Shown: positions 6,467-13,930 of the stretch, one piece after another | Layout of the letters: each line of letters begins with the position of its first letter | How positions within the stretch are numbered: the first letter of the stretch is position 1 | Source: Spirochaetaceae bacterium | GTDB lineage: Bacteria > Spirochaetota > Spirochaetia > Treponematales > Breznakiellaceae | Length of the DNA stretch: 23,979 nucleotides | Assembly (NCBI GenBank): GCA_031255315.1 | Contig: JAIRSS010000170.1 | Location: 1-23,979, forward strand | Direction of reading: 5' to 3' | Notes under the pieces: generated by a model | What the model was told of the DNA's origin: nothing | Database searches by the model: none | The model's input: only the letters and a program-made list of their open reading frames with translations | Made by a program: the position numbers and the translations under genes

Positions 6467-8341
6467 TCAATCACTCCCCCCGCTTCCCGTGTTCATGGAT
6501 TTGAGGAACGCTTCATTATTCTTACTCTTCTTCATTTTGTCAACAAGAAGCTCAATGATCTCAATGTCGTCCATGGGATTGATAACCTTCCTGAGTATCC
6601 ATATCTTCTGAAGTTCCTCTTCAGTAAGGAGAAGTTCCTCTTTTCGGGTACCCGACTTTTTGATGTTGATGGCCGGGAAAAGGCGGCGGTCGGAAATACG
6701 CCGGTCCAGATCAATCTCCATATTACCGGTTCCCTTGAACTCTTCAAAAATAACTTCGTCCATACGGCTGCCGGTCTCAATCAGGGCGGTAGAAATGATC
6801 GTAAGACTACCCCCTTCTTCTATGTTCCGGGCCGCGCCGAAAAAACGCTTGGGCTTATGCAATGCGTTGGAGTCCACTCCGCCTGAGAGGATCTTTCCCG
6901 AAGTGGGTACGGTCTGGTTATACGCCCTGGCAAGACGAGTGATGGAATCCAGGAGGATCACCACGTCTTTCTTGTGTTCCACCAGGCGTTTGGCCTTCTC
7001 CAGTACCATTTCAGTAACCTGGACATGCCTGGCAGCCTGTTCGTCAAACGTGGAAGAGATGACCTCCGCCCGGACGGTCCGCTCCATGTCGGTCACTTCC
7101 TCTGGCCGCTCATCAATGAGGAGGACGATAAGATACACTTCAGGGTGGTTCTTGGTGATGGCGTTAGCGATTTTCTGCATCATGATGGTCTTCCCGGTCC
7201 GGGGGGGAGCCACAATGAGGGCCCGCTGACCCTTCCCAATAGGACAGAAAAGATTGATGATACGCTCGCTTATCCCGGCGGTAACGGTTTCCAGGTCCAG
7301 CTTTCGATTCGGATACAGAGGGGTTAAGTTATCAAAGGGGATACGGTTCTGAGCTACCGTTGGATCATCGTAATTCACCGTCTCCACCCGGAGCATGGCG
7401 AAGAACCGCTCCTGCTCTTTGGGGCTGCGGATCTGTCCATAGACCGTATCGCCCGTTTTCAGAGCGAAAAGCCTGATCTGGCTTGGGCTGATGTAAATGT
7501 CGTCTGGTCCGGGAAGGTAGGAATTCTGAGGGCTCCTGAGGAATCCATACCCGTCCGGGAGTATTTCAAGGGAGCCATAGGCGTAGATGATGCCCCCCCG
7601 CTCCGTGTGGGCTTTCAAAATCGAAAAGATGATTTCCTGCTTTTTCAGAGCAACCATGTCTTCGTGGGAAATATTATACCCCGCAGCCAGTTCCCGCAGA
7701 TCCATCATATTGAGCCTGATGAGTTCGTTGATGGAAAGCCGGGGCTTGCTGTTGTCTTGATCCACCCGCGGCTCGGGCCTGCCGTAAATATCAGGCATAG
7801 AGGGCAGGTTTTTGGGCATAGAAGGGAGGAAAGCCGGCGGCGTGGACGCATCACCGGCCAAAAACGCGCCGGGAGATTGAATATTATGGACGCCGCCGTT
7901 GCCAGTTGCGGGGGACGGGAACCCAGGAGCCCCTGAGGGAATGCTCCTATCGTAATTCCGGTGAATCCGGGGCCTGCCGGGGCCGCGGCGGGCCGGTTCA
8001 GCGTTACCGGAGGAGCCTCCATAGGAACCTTCACCCGCGCCATTCTCGGCAGAACCGTTTTCCGGTCCCTGCCCCCCGGCCGCGACGGTTCGTCTCGCAC
8101 GAGTACGCACCACTATCTTCCCATTTGGCCGTTCGGCGTTCTCTTCCTCATTTCCATTAGAATCCCGGATGCTATCCCCCGGTGAAACTATTTCTCCTGC
8201 GTCCGTAAAGGGCAGCATACCTACTTCCTCTCTCCGGGGGATACCGCCCCCTGCTATTAAATTACTCACGGTTGAACCGGTGGAATCTTCACTTGCAGAT
8301 ACTTTTACTTTCGAGATTTGACTCTTCCTCACATATGCCAT
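6467..8341 (-). CDS. rho: Transcription termination factor Rho with long N-terminal extension
   Basis: The 624-residue protein is an RNA-dependent ATPase that releases RNA polymerase from untranslated transcripts. The normal Rho body begins near residue 201 ([21 protein letters not shown]). The RNA-binding OSB domain follows (about 250-320, [16 protein letters not shown]). Then come Walker A APPRTGKT (378-385), Walker B VVILLDS (460-466), the Q-loop [21 protein letters not shown] (485-505) and the C-terminal [14 protein letters not shown]. coli Rho has 419 residues, so about 200 are added. The extension is rich in Gly, Asn, Ser, Pro and Arg, appears disordered and contains an AT-hook-like R-GPGRP-R core (119-125). 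The start has GCGGAG nine bases upstream. No frameshift is seen. Confidence 0.96.
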   Translation of the reverse strand: MAYVRKSQISKVKVSASEDSTGSTVSNLIAGGGIPRREEVGMLPFTDAGEIVSPGDSIRDSNGNEEENAERPNGKIVVRTRARRTVAAGGQGPENGSAENGAGEGSYGGSSGNAEPARRGPGRPRIHRNYDRSIPSGAPGFPSPATGNGGVHNIQSPGAFLAGDASTPPAFLPSMPKNLPSMPDIYGRPEPRVDQDNSKPRLSINELIRLNMMDLRELAAGYNISHEDMVALKKQEIIFSILKAHTERGGIIYAYGSLEILPDGYGFLRSPQNSYLPGPDDIYISPSQIRLFALKTGDTVYGQIRSPKEQERFFAMLRVETVNYDDPTVAQNRIPFDNLTPLYPNRKLDLETVTAGISERIINLFCPIGKGQRALIVAPPRTGKTIMMQKIANAITKNHPEVYLIVLLIDERPEEVTDMERTVRAEVISSTFDEQAARHVQVTEMVLEKAKRLVEHKKDVVILLDSITRLARAYNQTVPTSGKILSGGVDSNALHKPKRFFGAARNIEEGGSLTIISTALIETGSRMDEVIFEEFKGTGNMEIDLDRRISDRRLFPAINIKKSGTRKEELLLTEEELQKIWILRKVINPMDDIEIIELLVDKMKKSKNNEAFLKSMNTGSGGSD

Positions 8342-8553
8342 AGACTAACTCCGCTTCCGGAATTCCGCATACTTCCAGAATATTGCATATCAAGATACGA
8401 TGAGATATAACGCCTCATGTATTTCCAAACGTATTCATTGCCTGCCAGGTATTTTTTTAACATTTAGTACATTAAAATAACTAGCAGCCTGTTGCGCTTG
8501 TGGATTTTCGCATCAACAGTAACGCAAAAATCCCGATTATCCGGCGCGCTTTC

Positions 8554-8624
8554 GGAGTTTGCACGGTAAAAAATCGCCCGACCGGCAATTTTGAGGGTTT
8601 TAAGCGCGAAGCGCACCAAACTCC
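8554..8624 (-). repeat. Nested hairpin element upstream of rho
   Basis: The outer arms are GGAGTTTG (8554-8561) and CAAACTCC (8617-8624). They enclose two inner hairpins: GCGC-GAA-GCGC (8604-8614) and a 9-bp stem between 8570-8578 and 8584-8592. The 9-bp stem contains one G-U pair, which pairs only if the minus strand is transcribed. Together they would make a three-way junction. The element could be a structured leader, a small non-coding RNA or a mobile miniature repeat; the sequence alone does not decide. Confidence 0.5.
8568..8592 (-). terminator. Probable intrinsic terminator after pncC
   Basis: On the minus strand AAAATTGCC, five bases and GGCGATTTTTT form a stem of nine pairs followed by a T-run of six. 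This fits a Rho-independent terminator for transcripts that leave pncC. It lies about 180 bases past the pncC stop. Confidence 0.5.
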
Positions 8625-8768
8625 CCGGGAACAAATCCCACACAGGCTTACTTACTGGTAAATCGTTCTGTAAGATATAAATTTTATACAACGGTACACC
8701 CGCTATAATTCACATTAAAAAGATACGTCACAACAACCTATCTTATTTCTATACCGTATAGAGTCATT

Positions 8769-9287
8769 TTATTCGATCCGAATCTCCGTGTCAATAGGAA
8801 CATTATCCGGGCACGCCCCCATGAGGAGCCGCCCCAGGACTTCCAGGGTTTCCTGAGCGGCGGCGCTGCGTACATCCTGGCGGGAACCGGTATACCGGTA
8901 CTCTAAAGCGTCACATTCCCCGCCGCGCCGCGCCGCGCCTATCCAAACCGTTCCCACAGGAACGCCGGAACCATCACCGCCGGGGCCGGCCAACCCAGTC
9001 ACCGAGACCGCCAGGTCCGCGCCGCTGCGTTCAAGAGCGTTCCACGCCATTGCCTTGGCAATTTCCCGGCTCACAAGGCCGTACTTCTCCCACACGGTCT
9101 TCTCGAGGCCTAACATGGACGTCTTCGCCTCCGGCGTATAACAGACAAAGCCCCCCCAAAACACACGGGAAGCTCCCGCCGCGGAAGCCAGGAGAGCCGC
9201 CGCCAAGCCCGCGGTACAGGATTCGGCAGTCACGATTTTCAACCCCGCTGTTTCCGCACGGCGGATAATATCCACAGGATCAATCAT
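8769..9287 (-). CDS. pncC: Nicotinamide-nucleotide amidohydrolase (CinA C-terminal family)
   Basis: The 172-residue product is the stand-alone CinA C-terminal domain. In characterised members this hydrolyses nicotinamide mononucleotide to nicotinate mononucleotide and ammonia, recycling a by-product of the NAD-dependent DNA ligase. The signature TAESCTAG lies at residues 20-27, with the family Ser/Cys site. SVTGLAGPGGDGSGVPVGTVW (about 95-115) is the second conserved block. The N-terminal molybdopterin-binding-like domain of full CinA is absent. The ATG at 9287 follows the bactofilin stop by nine bases (GCCGGATCA), so the two genes are almost certainly co-transcribed. Confidence 0.93.
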   Translation of the reverse strand: MIDPVDIIRRAETAGLKIVTAESCTAGLAAALLASAAGASRVFWGGFVCYTPEAKTSMLGLEKTVWEKYGLVSREIAKAMAWNALERSGADLAVSVTGLAGPGGDGSGVPVGTVWIGAARRGGECDALEYRYTGSRQDVRSAAAQETLEVLGRLLMGACPDNVPIDTEIRIE

Positions 9288-9296
9288 TGATCCGGC

Positions 9297-9719
9297 TCAA
9301 CCGTTAAGTCGCTGCAACTCGGCCTTGATCTCTTCCGTAGGCCGGGAAAATATCTCTACCTCTTTTTCCGTACTGATCATGTGGCACTCCCCTTCAAAGA
9401 GGACGCCGTCAGCGATACGGAGACGAACGGCGGTCATATCGCCCCGGACATCGGCGCCGCTCATCATATCTATCTTGTCTACCGCGTGTACGGCGCCGAT
9501 TACCGTTCCAAATACCGTAAGGGAAGCAACCGAAATATGGTCCGCCTCTACCACCGCCCCGTGGTCGACAATAAGCGCCCCGGTAGCTTCGATGGTTCCG
9601 GTAAATTTTCCCTCAATACAGAGGTTCTCCTTGAAACGGAGATGTCCGTTGAATTTAGTTTCGGTTCCAAAGAACACGGTTGCTTCGCTGTTCTTCCGTC
9701 TCCCTTCGTACTTTGCCAT
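9297..9719 (-). CDS. Bactofilin family cytoskeletal protein
   Basis: The 140-residue protein has the bactofilin core: TVFFGTETKFNGHLRFKENLCIEG, then G-T-I repeats through LIVDHGAVVEADHISVASLTVFGTVIGAV and on to RLRIADGVLFEG. These make the right-handed beta-helix that polymerises into filaments, often linked to cell shape or the envelope. A basic N-terminal tail (MAKYEGRRKN) precedes the core. I choose ATG 9719, which has AGGA a few bases upstream. The frame can be opened eight codons earlier at TTG 9743, but that start has no better site. It is followed at nine bases by pncC and preceded by the response regulator gene at 75 bases. Confidence 0.9.
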   Translation of the reverse strand: MAKYEGRRKNSEATVFFGTETKFNGHLRFKENLCIEGKFTGTIEATGALIVDHGAVVEADHISVASLTVFGTVIGAVHAVDKIDMMSGADVRGDMTAVRLRIADGVLFEGECHMISTEKEVEIFSRPTEEIKAELQRLNG

Positions 9720-9794
9720 TACTATCCTGCCGTTCTCATTCAATTTATTCGTTCTTCAGACTTGAATCTTCAAACATCGATCTTCTTTCGTAAT

Positions 9795-10538
9795 TCAGTC
9801 GTCCCCGTCTTCGGTTTTCCAACCGGTCTCCTGATGGGGAGATTTCCGTATCTGCTGTTCCAGGGTCTGGATGCCTATCTCATACTGTTTCAGGCTTCCC
9901 CATTCTGCGATGGTCCGTTCTATGCGGGTATCCAGCCCGACGACAGCTTCCCTGACCAGATCGGTCTTTTCTTTGATGGCTTTCAACAGTTGGGACAGGG
10001 TATCGTTATCGATCTCCTCTCCAGCGGAAGAAACCTGATTGATGACCACATCCAACTCATCAAGACTCTTAGTGAAACTTGTCAGATTATTTTTCATATC
10101 AAGCCCCAGCTCTTCGGCCAGGATCAGCCGGGACTCCCTGACCTTTATCTGCCGGAAAAGCTCCTGGTTTCTCAGTACCGCCCGAATCCGGGCAAGGACT
10201 TCGGAAAAATTGAAAGGTTTCGTGATGTAATCATCCACCCCCATCTCAAAAACCTCAACTTTTGTTTTGACATCATCCAGGGCCGAAAGCATAATAATGG
10301 GGATTTCCCGAAATTTAGGGTCCTGTTTTAAAATTTTCGTCAATTCCCAGCCGGACATCTTCGGCATAATATTATCCAGAATGATAATGTCGGGGAAAAA
10401 ATACTCAAGCTTTTCCAATGCGTCTACGCCGTTTACCGCCTTCTCCACGACAAACCCTAAATTGGAAAGCATTACATCAAAAAAATCAAGGTTTATCTGC
10501 TCATCGTCAATAAAGAGTATTTTCTTTCGAGAATTCAT
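9795..10538 (-). CDS. Single-receiver response regulator with coiled-coil tail
   Basis: The 247-residue protein has a complete receiver domain at residues 5-122. It shows the acidic pair D11-D12, phospho-acceptor D55 (IIILDNIMPKMSG), S85 and K107 (TKPFN). There is no DNA-binding domain. Residues 125-230 are charged and helical and look like a coiled coil (RESRLILAEELGLDMKNNLTSF through IERTIAEWGSLKQYE). The output is therefore probably protein-protein contact. The ATG at 10538 overlaps the lnt stop (ATGA) and has GAGGA eight bases upstream. An ORF extension into lnt to 10703 is not credible. No histidine kinase is visible in the window. Confidence 0.9.
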   Translation of the reverse strand: MNSRKKILFIDDEQINLDFFDVMLSNLGFVVEKAVNGVDALEKLEYFFPDIIILDNIMPKMSGWELTKILKQDPKFREIPIIMLSALDDVKTKVEVFEMGVDDYITKPFNFSEVLARIRAVLRNQELFRQIKVRESRLILAEELGLDMKNNLTSFTKSLDELDVVINQVSSAGEEIDNDTLSQLLKAIKEKTDLVREAVVGLDTRIERTIAEWGSLKQYEIGIQTLEQQIRKSPHQETGWKTEDGDD

Positions 10539-12178
10539 GGCCGTCTTCCTCTCATAGTATTGGAAATTTTTATTAGTATACCCCGTCCTATACCGGTCAG
10601 CAAGATAATACCCGCCGCCAGAAGGAACAATTGCGCCAAAATATCGCCGTACCGGGTATAAAGGGAAGCCTCCGTAACAACCGGAACTTTTACGGTAAGC
10701 CACGCCTCTGTGAAAGGTTCCGCCATGGCCAGGACCCTGCCGTTTGGGTCTATACCGCAGGTCTGACCCGACGCGGTAGCTCGAACCATGGATCGGCGGT
10801 TTTCTACCGCCCGGAAGACCGCCATGGAGAGATGCTGATTCTGAGCGGGGAGGCTTCGGGACCAGGCGTCATTCGAGAGGTTCACGATAATATCCGCCCC
10901 GTTCCGTACAAATTTCCGGGAAAGATACCCAAAGGTATCCTCAAAACAGATAGGGGTTGAAAACGTAAACCCTTTAATATCAAAGACCGTCGCCGTCTCC
11001 CCTTTTTCCCAAAAATGGGTGTCCGCATTCCGCAACGCCTGGTAAATCCAGGGGAACTGCTTCTCGTAAGGAAACCCTTCGGTAAACGGCACCAGATGTA
11101 TCTTCCGGTATATCCCTTTCTCTTCCCCCTGTTCATAGAGGATAGCGGCGTTGTAATCGATCTGCTCCCATTGCCCGTCCTGGGACACCCGCCTTCTGGC
11201 GTCATCATTTCCCAGAACAAACGGGACTTCCTGTTCTTTAAGAAAATCCAACAGTTCCCGTACCAGCACATAAGAATCCGGATCGGTCCGATAAGTAGTA
11301 TGCCAGTAGATACGGGGAACAAAGGCGGTTTCAGACCAGACCACAAGATCGGGCTTGGGGTCCGCCGCCAGAGCTTCCAGGGACAAGCGTTTCAGAACGC
11401 GGTAATTCAGCCGGTATTGAGGCATATCCCCCCGCCAGGGATCGGTATTATGCTGAATCAGGGCTATGGCGGCCGTATCCGCCTGGGAATAATCCCTTGG
11501 GGAGACAAGCCCGTACGCCAGGGTTCCTATAAAGGCGGCGAGCCAGATAACGGCGGGTATGCGCTCCCGCCTGAAAAAATCCCGAACAATCCCCGGCAGG
11601 CCCGTATTGGCGGAAGACGCCGGCCTGCTTAAGGCGGCGGCTAAAAAGGCCGAAGGGAACACCACCAGCGCGGAAACAGCCCACACGCCGAAGACGGCGG
11701 CGATCTGAAGTACCGGAAGCACCGTCCACTGGGAGTACCCTGTAATACCGTAAGAATACCCTAAGAAACCCTGAGTACGGAGATATTCATAGGCAATCCA
11801 TACGACCCACTGAACCACATAGCCCCGCCGGGGAAACAGGATAAGAACCAGCTTCAGGAGAGGAATAAGGACGGCAAAATAGACGAGATAAATGATCCCG
11901 ACGATGAGTCCGGCCAAAGGATGGAAAACACTAAGCCAATAGTTAAAGAGACTGTAGGCCGTATAACCATACAAAGCCCCCCATCCGACACACGCCCCCA
12001 TTTTTGCCCGGGAGATTACCCAAAAAAGAGGAACATAGGCTGTCCACGCCAAAAGGGGGACGCCCTTTTCAATCAGTAAATTAGGGAAAGAACCGGCAAA
12101 CAAGAGGGATGCCAGCAAAACCGCCGCCAAATGAATCAAAAAACTTTTGAACCATCCCCCGCGCCGGGCAAGATTCAT
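10535..12178 (-). CDS. lnt: Apolipoprotein N-acyltransferase
   Basis: The 547-residue membrane enzyme adds the third acyl chain to lipoproteins. The N-terminal half has several hydrophobic segments between residues 10 and 225. The nitrilase-like domain follows from about residue 233. The catalytic triad is visible as Glu283 (VVWSETAF), Lys359 (YRKIHLVPFTE) and Cys411 (STPICFEDTFG). The conserved end block is ADIIVNLSNDAW through FRAVENRRSMVRATASGQT. One hydrophobic helix closes the protein (512-532). The ATG overlaps the HU stop (ATGA) and the stop overlaps the response regulator start (ATGA). The window also encodes a lipoprotein that would be a substrate. Confidence 0.96.
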   Translation of the reverse strand: MNLARRGGWFKSFLIHLAAVLLASLLFAGSFPNLLIEKGVPLLAWTAYVPLFWVISRAKMGACVGWGALYGYTAYSLFNYWLSVFHPLAGLIVGIIYLVYFAVLIPLLKLVLILFPRRGYVVQWVVWIAYEYLRTQGFLGYSYGITGYSQWTVLPVLQIAAVFGVWAVSALVVFPSAFLAAALSRPASSANTGLPGIVRDFFRRERIPAVIWLAAFIGTLAYGLVSPRDYSQADTAAIALIQHNTDPWRGDMPQYRLNYRVLKRLSLEALAADPKPDLVVWSETAFVPRIYWHTTYRTDPDSYVLVRELLDFLKEQEVPFVLGNDDARRRVSQDGQWEQIDYNAAILYEQGEEKGIYRKIHLVPFTEGFPYEKQFPWIYQALRNADTHFWEKGETATVFDIKGFTFSTPICFEDTFGYLSRKFVRNGADIIVNLSNDAWSRSLPAQNQHLSMAVFRAVENRRSMVRATASGQTCGIDPNGRVLAMAEPFTEAWLTVKVPVVTEASLYTRYGDILAQLFLLAAGIILLTGIGRGILIKISNTMRGRRP

Positions 12179-12537
12179 AATTCAACGCCGCCGCTTTCGC
12201 CAGGATCAGAAACAGTTGAAAGATCATCATGAGACGGCTCATCAAGATTCCATACATGCTGCTTCAAATCCCTGCCCGATCTAAATGCGACAATACCGTG
12301 TGAATCAACAGAGACAATGGTACCCGTCTTAGGGTTCCGGGCTTTCTCACGGCCTTTACGAATACGTACTTCAAAAGTACCAAAACCTCGCAACTCTATA
12401 CACTTCCGCTTAACCAATGCGCTTTTAATCTCGTCCAGGAAAAGATCGATAACGAGACGTATCTCTTTACGTCCGATTCCGGTCTTTTGGTACACAGCAT
12501 CAACAACATCAGTTTTAATAAGTTTTTTGGGCGCCAT
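12175..12537 (-). CDS. HU/IHF-family DNA-binding protein with acidic tail
   Basis: The 120-residue protein has the normal HU fold up to about residue 93: KKLIKTDVVDAVYQKTG, GFGTF at 51-55, RNPKTG at 67-72 with the intercalating Pro69, and VAFRSGRDLK. About 27 extra residues, rich in Asp, Glu and Ser, extend the C-terminus beyond the usual 90. This is atypical for HU, but I do not know if the tail has a role. The start ATG at 12537 is preceded by TTGAGAGAG. The protein shares its stop with the lnt start (ATGA). IHF-like and HU-like members cannot be separated by eye. Confidence 0.9.
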   Translation of the reverse strand: MAPKKLIKTDVVDAVYQKTGIGRKEIRLVIDLFLDEIKSALVKRKCIELRGFGTFEVRIRKGREKARNPKTGTIVSVDSHGIVAFRSGRDLKQHVWNLDEPSHDDLSTVSDPGESGGVEL

Positions 12538-12574
12538 TTTACTCTCTCAACAAAAACCGGCCAAAACAAATTGA

Positions 12575-12594
12575 AAGCTCCTTCTGAAGAGCTT
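12575..12594 (-). terminator. Hairpin between rpsT and HU
   Basis: On the minus strand AAGCTC, eight bases and GAGCTT form a 6-bp stem, followed by TTCAATTTGTTTT. It could be a partial terminator after rpsT or an attenuator before the HU gene. The stem is short and the T-run is broken, so the call is weak. Confidence 0.35.
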
Positions 12595-12637
12595 ACGAGG
12601 CTTTACATCGCGGCGTTGTACAAAAATCTCCAATTCC

Positions 12638-12913
12638 CTACTGCGCCGCTTTAAGGGAATTAAAGAGCCGCTGCATCCGTGACTTTTTACGAGACGCGGC
12701 GTTCTTTTTAAGAATCCCTTTCCTGGCGGCGGTATCAAGTTTTTTAATCATCTCTCTAAGCGCCGCGTCAGAACCGGCGACGTCTTTTTGCCGCGCCAAG
12801 GCGACAAATTTTTTTACACTGGTTCTAACGGCGCTTTTCGCCGCCTTATTCCGGAGCCTGCGCTCCTCACTCTGCCGATGACGCTTTTCAGCGGAACTAC
12901 TTTTACCTGCCAA
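12638..12913 (-). CDS. rpsT: 30S ribosomal protein S20
   Basis: The 91-residue, lysine- and arginine-rich helical protein reads SSSAEKRHRQSEERRLRNKAAKS, VRTSVKKF and LDTAARKGILKKNAASRKKSRMQRLFNSLKAA. These are the S20 signatures for binding 16S rRNA. The start is TTG at 12913 (TTG GCA GGT, for MAGK), seven bases after GGGGG. No in-frame ATG precedes it. A non-ATG start for a ribosomal protein may reflect translational control, since S20 is known to regulate its own synthesis in E. coli. Confidence 0.95.
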   Translation of the reverse strand: MAGKSSSAEKRHRQSEERRLRNKAAKSAVRTSVKKFVALARQKDVAGSDAALREMIKKLDTAARKGILKKNAASRKKSRMQRLFNSLKAAQ

Positions 12914-12940
12914 AAGAAAACCCCCAATAATATAATCAAC

Positions 12941-13117
12941 CTACCCCGCACTATATATACAGGGTATAAAATCTTTCTCCCCAACCAACAACCCCGCCCT
13001 GAAGCTCTCACGCGAACCGGCAAGCGGGCTCTTGGGTATGAAACCCTTCGCCGCAATCAATCCATTCGCCTGTTCAAAACCGCCCCGCAAGGCTTCACCA
13101 AAACATCCTCCATACAA
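12941..13117 (-). CDS. Possible 58-residue small protein (unproven)
   Basis: A short frame from TTG 13117 to TAG 12941 encodes 58 residues, including GLIAAKGFIPKSPLAG and GLLVGEKDFIPCIYSAG. AAGG lies eight bases before the TTG. It sits just after the zinc-ribbon gene and ends 27 bases before rpsT. Its composition looks somewhat protein-like, but I recognise no family, and the region overlaps two other short open frames. The DNA CCGCAAGGC on the plus strand resembles part of the palindromic repeats, which argues for caution. Confidence 0.2.
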   Translation of the reverse strand: MYGGCFGEALRGGFEQANGLIAAKGFIPKSPLAGSRESFRAGLLVGEKDFIPCIYSAG

Positions 13118-13171
13118 GAAAACATCCTTCTATCCTCTCCAGAAGTTGATTTACGGTTTTGCCAGGGTGTT

Positions 13172-13342
13172 TTACTTAAAATCCGAAGGACGGCGTTCAA
13201 CCCTTTTACATTTTTCACATTCCGCAAGATTTTTGACCTTGCCGTGTTCAAAAACCGTCTTCATTTTGACTTCTCCTCCGCAGGAGCAAAAAAATTTCTG
13301 AGTCGCGCTGGTTGTCCGAGCGTTTTTACTGGCCTGAGCCAT
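13172..13342 (-). CDS. Small zinc-ribbon protein
   Basis: The 56-residue product starts MAQASKNARTTSATQ and has a CSCGG pair (Cys19, Cys21) and a later CEKC pair (Cys42, Cys45), the layout of a zinc ribbon. Between them lies VKMKTVFEHGKVKN, and it ends RRPSDFK. The ATG at 13342 has AAGGAG eight bases upstream, and a strong promoter lies 36 bases further. I know no function. The size, basic nature and translation-gene surroundings make a role near ribosomes or RNA polymerase plausible but unproven. It is too short for most gene callers. Confidence 0.8.
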   Translation of the reverse strand: MAQASKNARTTSATQKFFCSCGGEVKMKTVFEHGKVKNLAECEKCKRVERRPSDFK

Positions 13343-13377
13343 GTTTCAATCTCCTTAGTCGTAATGTAGCTTTTTTC

Positions 13378-13407
13378 ACCATACTATAGACTACTGGGGA
13401 GTGTCAA
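13378..13407 (-). promoter_or_regulatory. Strong promoter of the zinc-ribbon gene
   Basis: On the minus strand a perfect TTGACA (13407-13402) is followed after 18 bases by TATGGT (13383-13378). The -10 lies 35 bases upstream of the ATG at 13342, giving a leader of about 30 bases with the AAGGAG site. The transcript may read on into rpsT and beyond. Confidence 0.65.
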
Positions 13408-13687
13408 CACGCCGCGTCGCCTAAGCGGCAAGTTTACATTTCGAGAAACGCGCCGCAATGAGGCGTGGAACGGGGGAACCGCTTTGTGTACCGGTATCAG
13501 TGGATACCTGTGGAGGCAGAATTCCGGCGGACCCGGGCCGCATTGGGGAGGGGGAGACGTTATTCAAGGCCGTACCGTGTTCGTTCCGCCGCTTTCCGTA
13601 TGAAAGCCGGGAAGAGTTCCTGATTTTCGTCCCCGGCGGGGAACCGGGTGGGTGCCTGTAAAATTACTGCTGACGCCCTGCGGAGGC
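13408..13687. other. 280-base stretch with no recognised content
   Basis: This stretch lies between the minus-strand zinc-ribbon promoter and the plus-strand promoter of the Cox24-like gene. A 67-codon plus frame (13458-13661) and several shorter ones cross it. None resembles a known protein and none has a convincing start. The base pattern is GC-rich with small hairpins such as GCCGC-GTCGCCTAA-GCGGC near 13412-13432. I see no tRNA, SRP, RNase P or tmRNA motif. Confidence 0.5.
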
Positions 13688-13716
13688 TTGATCTTTTTTT
13701 GCCTCTGGTTCATACT
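13688..13716 (+). promoter_or_regulatory. Possible promoter of the Cox24-like gene
   Basis: TTGATC (13688-13693), 17 bases and CATACT (13711-13716) fit a sigma-70 promoter with four matches in each box. A small CTGCT-GATG-AGCAG hairpin follows just before the AGGAGG site. Confidence 0.4.
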
Positions 13717-13757
13717 GAAATAAGTCTCCTGCTGATGAGCAGAAAGGAGGGGTTGAG

Positions 13758-13847
13758 GTGCCTTGCGGAAGAAAGCGCAAACTCAGAAAGATTGCAACCC
13801 ATAAGCGCAAAAAAAAACTTAGAAAAAACCGGCACAAGAATAAGTAG
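13758..13847 (+). CDS. Cox24/bS22-type very small basic ribosomal protein
   Basis: The 29-residue protein starts at GTG 13758 and reads MPCGRKRKLRKIATHKRKKK, then LRKNRHKNK. More than half of the residues are Lys or Arg. The pattern (KRK…THKRKKKLRKNRHK) matches the AURKAIP1/Cox24 family; a member in mycobacteria, bS22, is a 30S subunit protein. A very strong AGGAGG site lies seven bases upstream, and an intrinsic terminator follows 14 bases after the stop. The gene therefore forms its own transcription unit. Assignment to the family is by resemblance; ribosome binding in this organism is an inference. Confidence 0.8.
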   Translation: MPCGRKRKLRKIATHKRKKKLRKNRHKNK

Positions 13848-13861
13848 TGTCCTTTTGGGGG

Positions 13862-13890
13862 AACCGCGGCCTGTACCGCGGTTTTGTTTT
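13862..13890 (+). terminator. Intrinsic terminator after the Cox24-like gene
   Basis: AACCGCGG (13862-13869), six bases and CCGCGGTT (13876-13883) form a perfect 8-bp GC-rich stem followed by TTGTTTT. It is the clearest Rho-independent terminator in the window. dxs starts 40 bases later and may receive read-through or have its own promoter. Confidence 0.8.
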
Positions 13891-13930
13891 ATTCGTAAAA
13901 AAACGGAGAGATTGAGGATAGAGTGATCGT

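Larger units (their letters stand above)
8342..8768. other. 427-base gap between pncC and rho
   Basis: This long gap contains a strongly folded segment on the minus strand (8554-8624) and AT-rich flanks at 8440-8500 and 8670-8768. A 75-codon minus-strand frame (8464-8691) spans the folded segment. It resembles nothing I know and has no good ribosome binding site, so I do not call it a gene. I found no convincing rho promoter, although AT-rich patches near 8690-8750 could hold one. Confidence 0.5.

Noticed and set aside
8464..8691. 75-codon minus-strand frame upstream of rho
   Set aside because: No good start site, no recognised family, and it spans the nested hairpin element, which better explains the sequence.
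8703..8708. Perfect TATAAT on the plus strand
   Set aside because: No matching -35 box, and no plus-strand gene lies downstream.
12961..13040. Possible tRNA (GGTTCG on the minus strand)
   Set aside because: The arms do not form a cloverleaf, and no acceptor stem or CCA-proximal pairing could be found.
13458..13661. 67-codon plus-strand frame before the Cox24-like gene
   Set aside because: No ribosome binding site and no recognised motif; composition does not look like a real protein.
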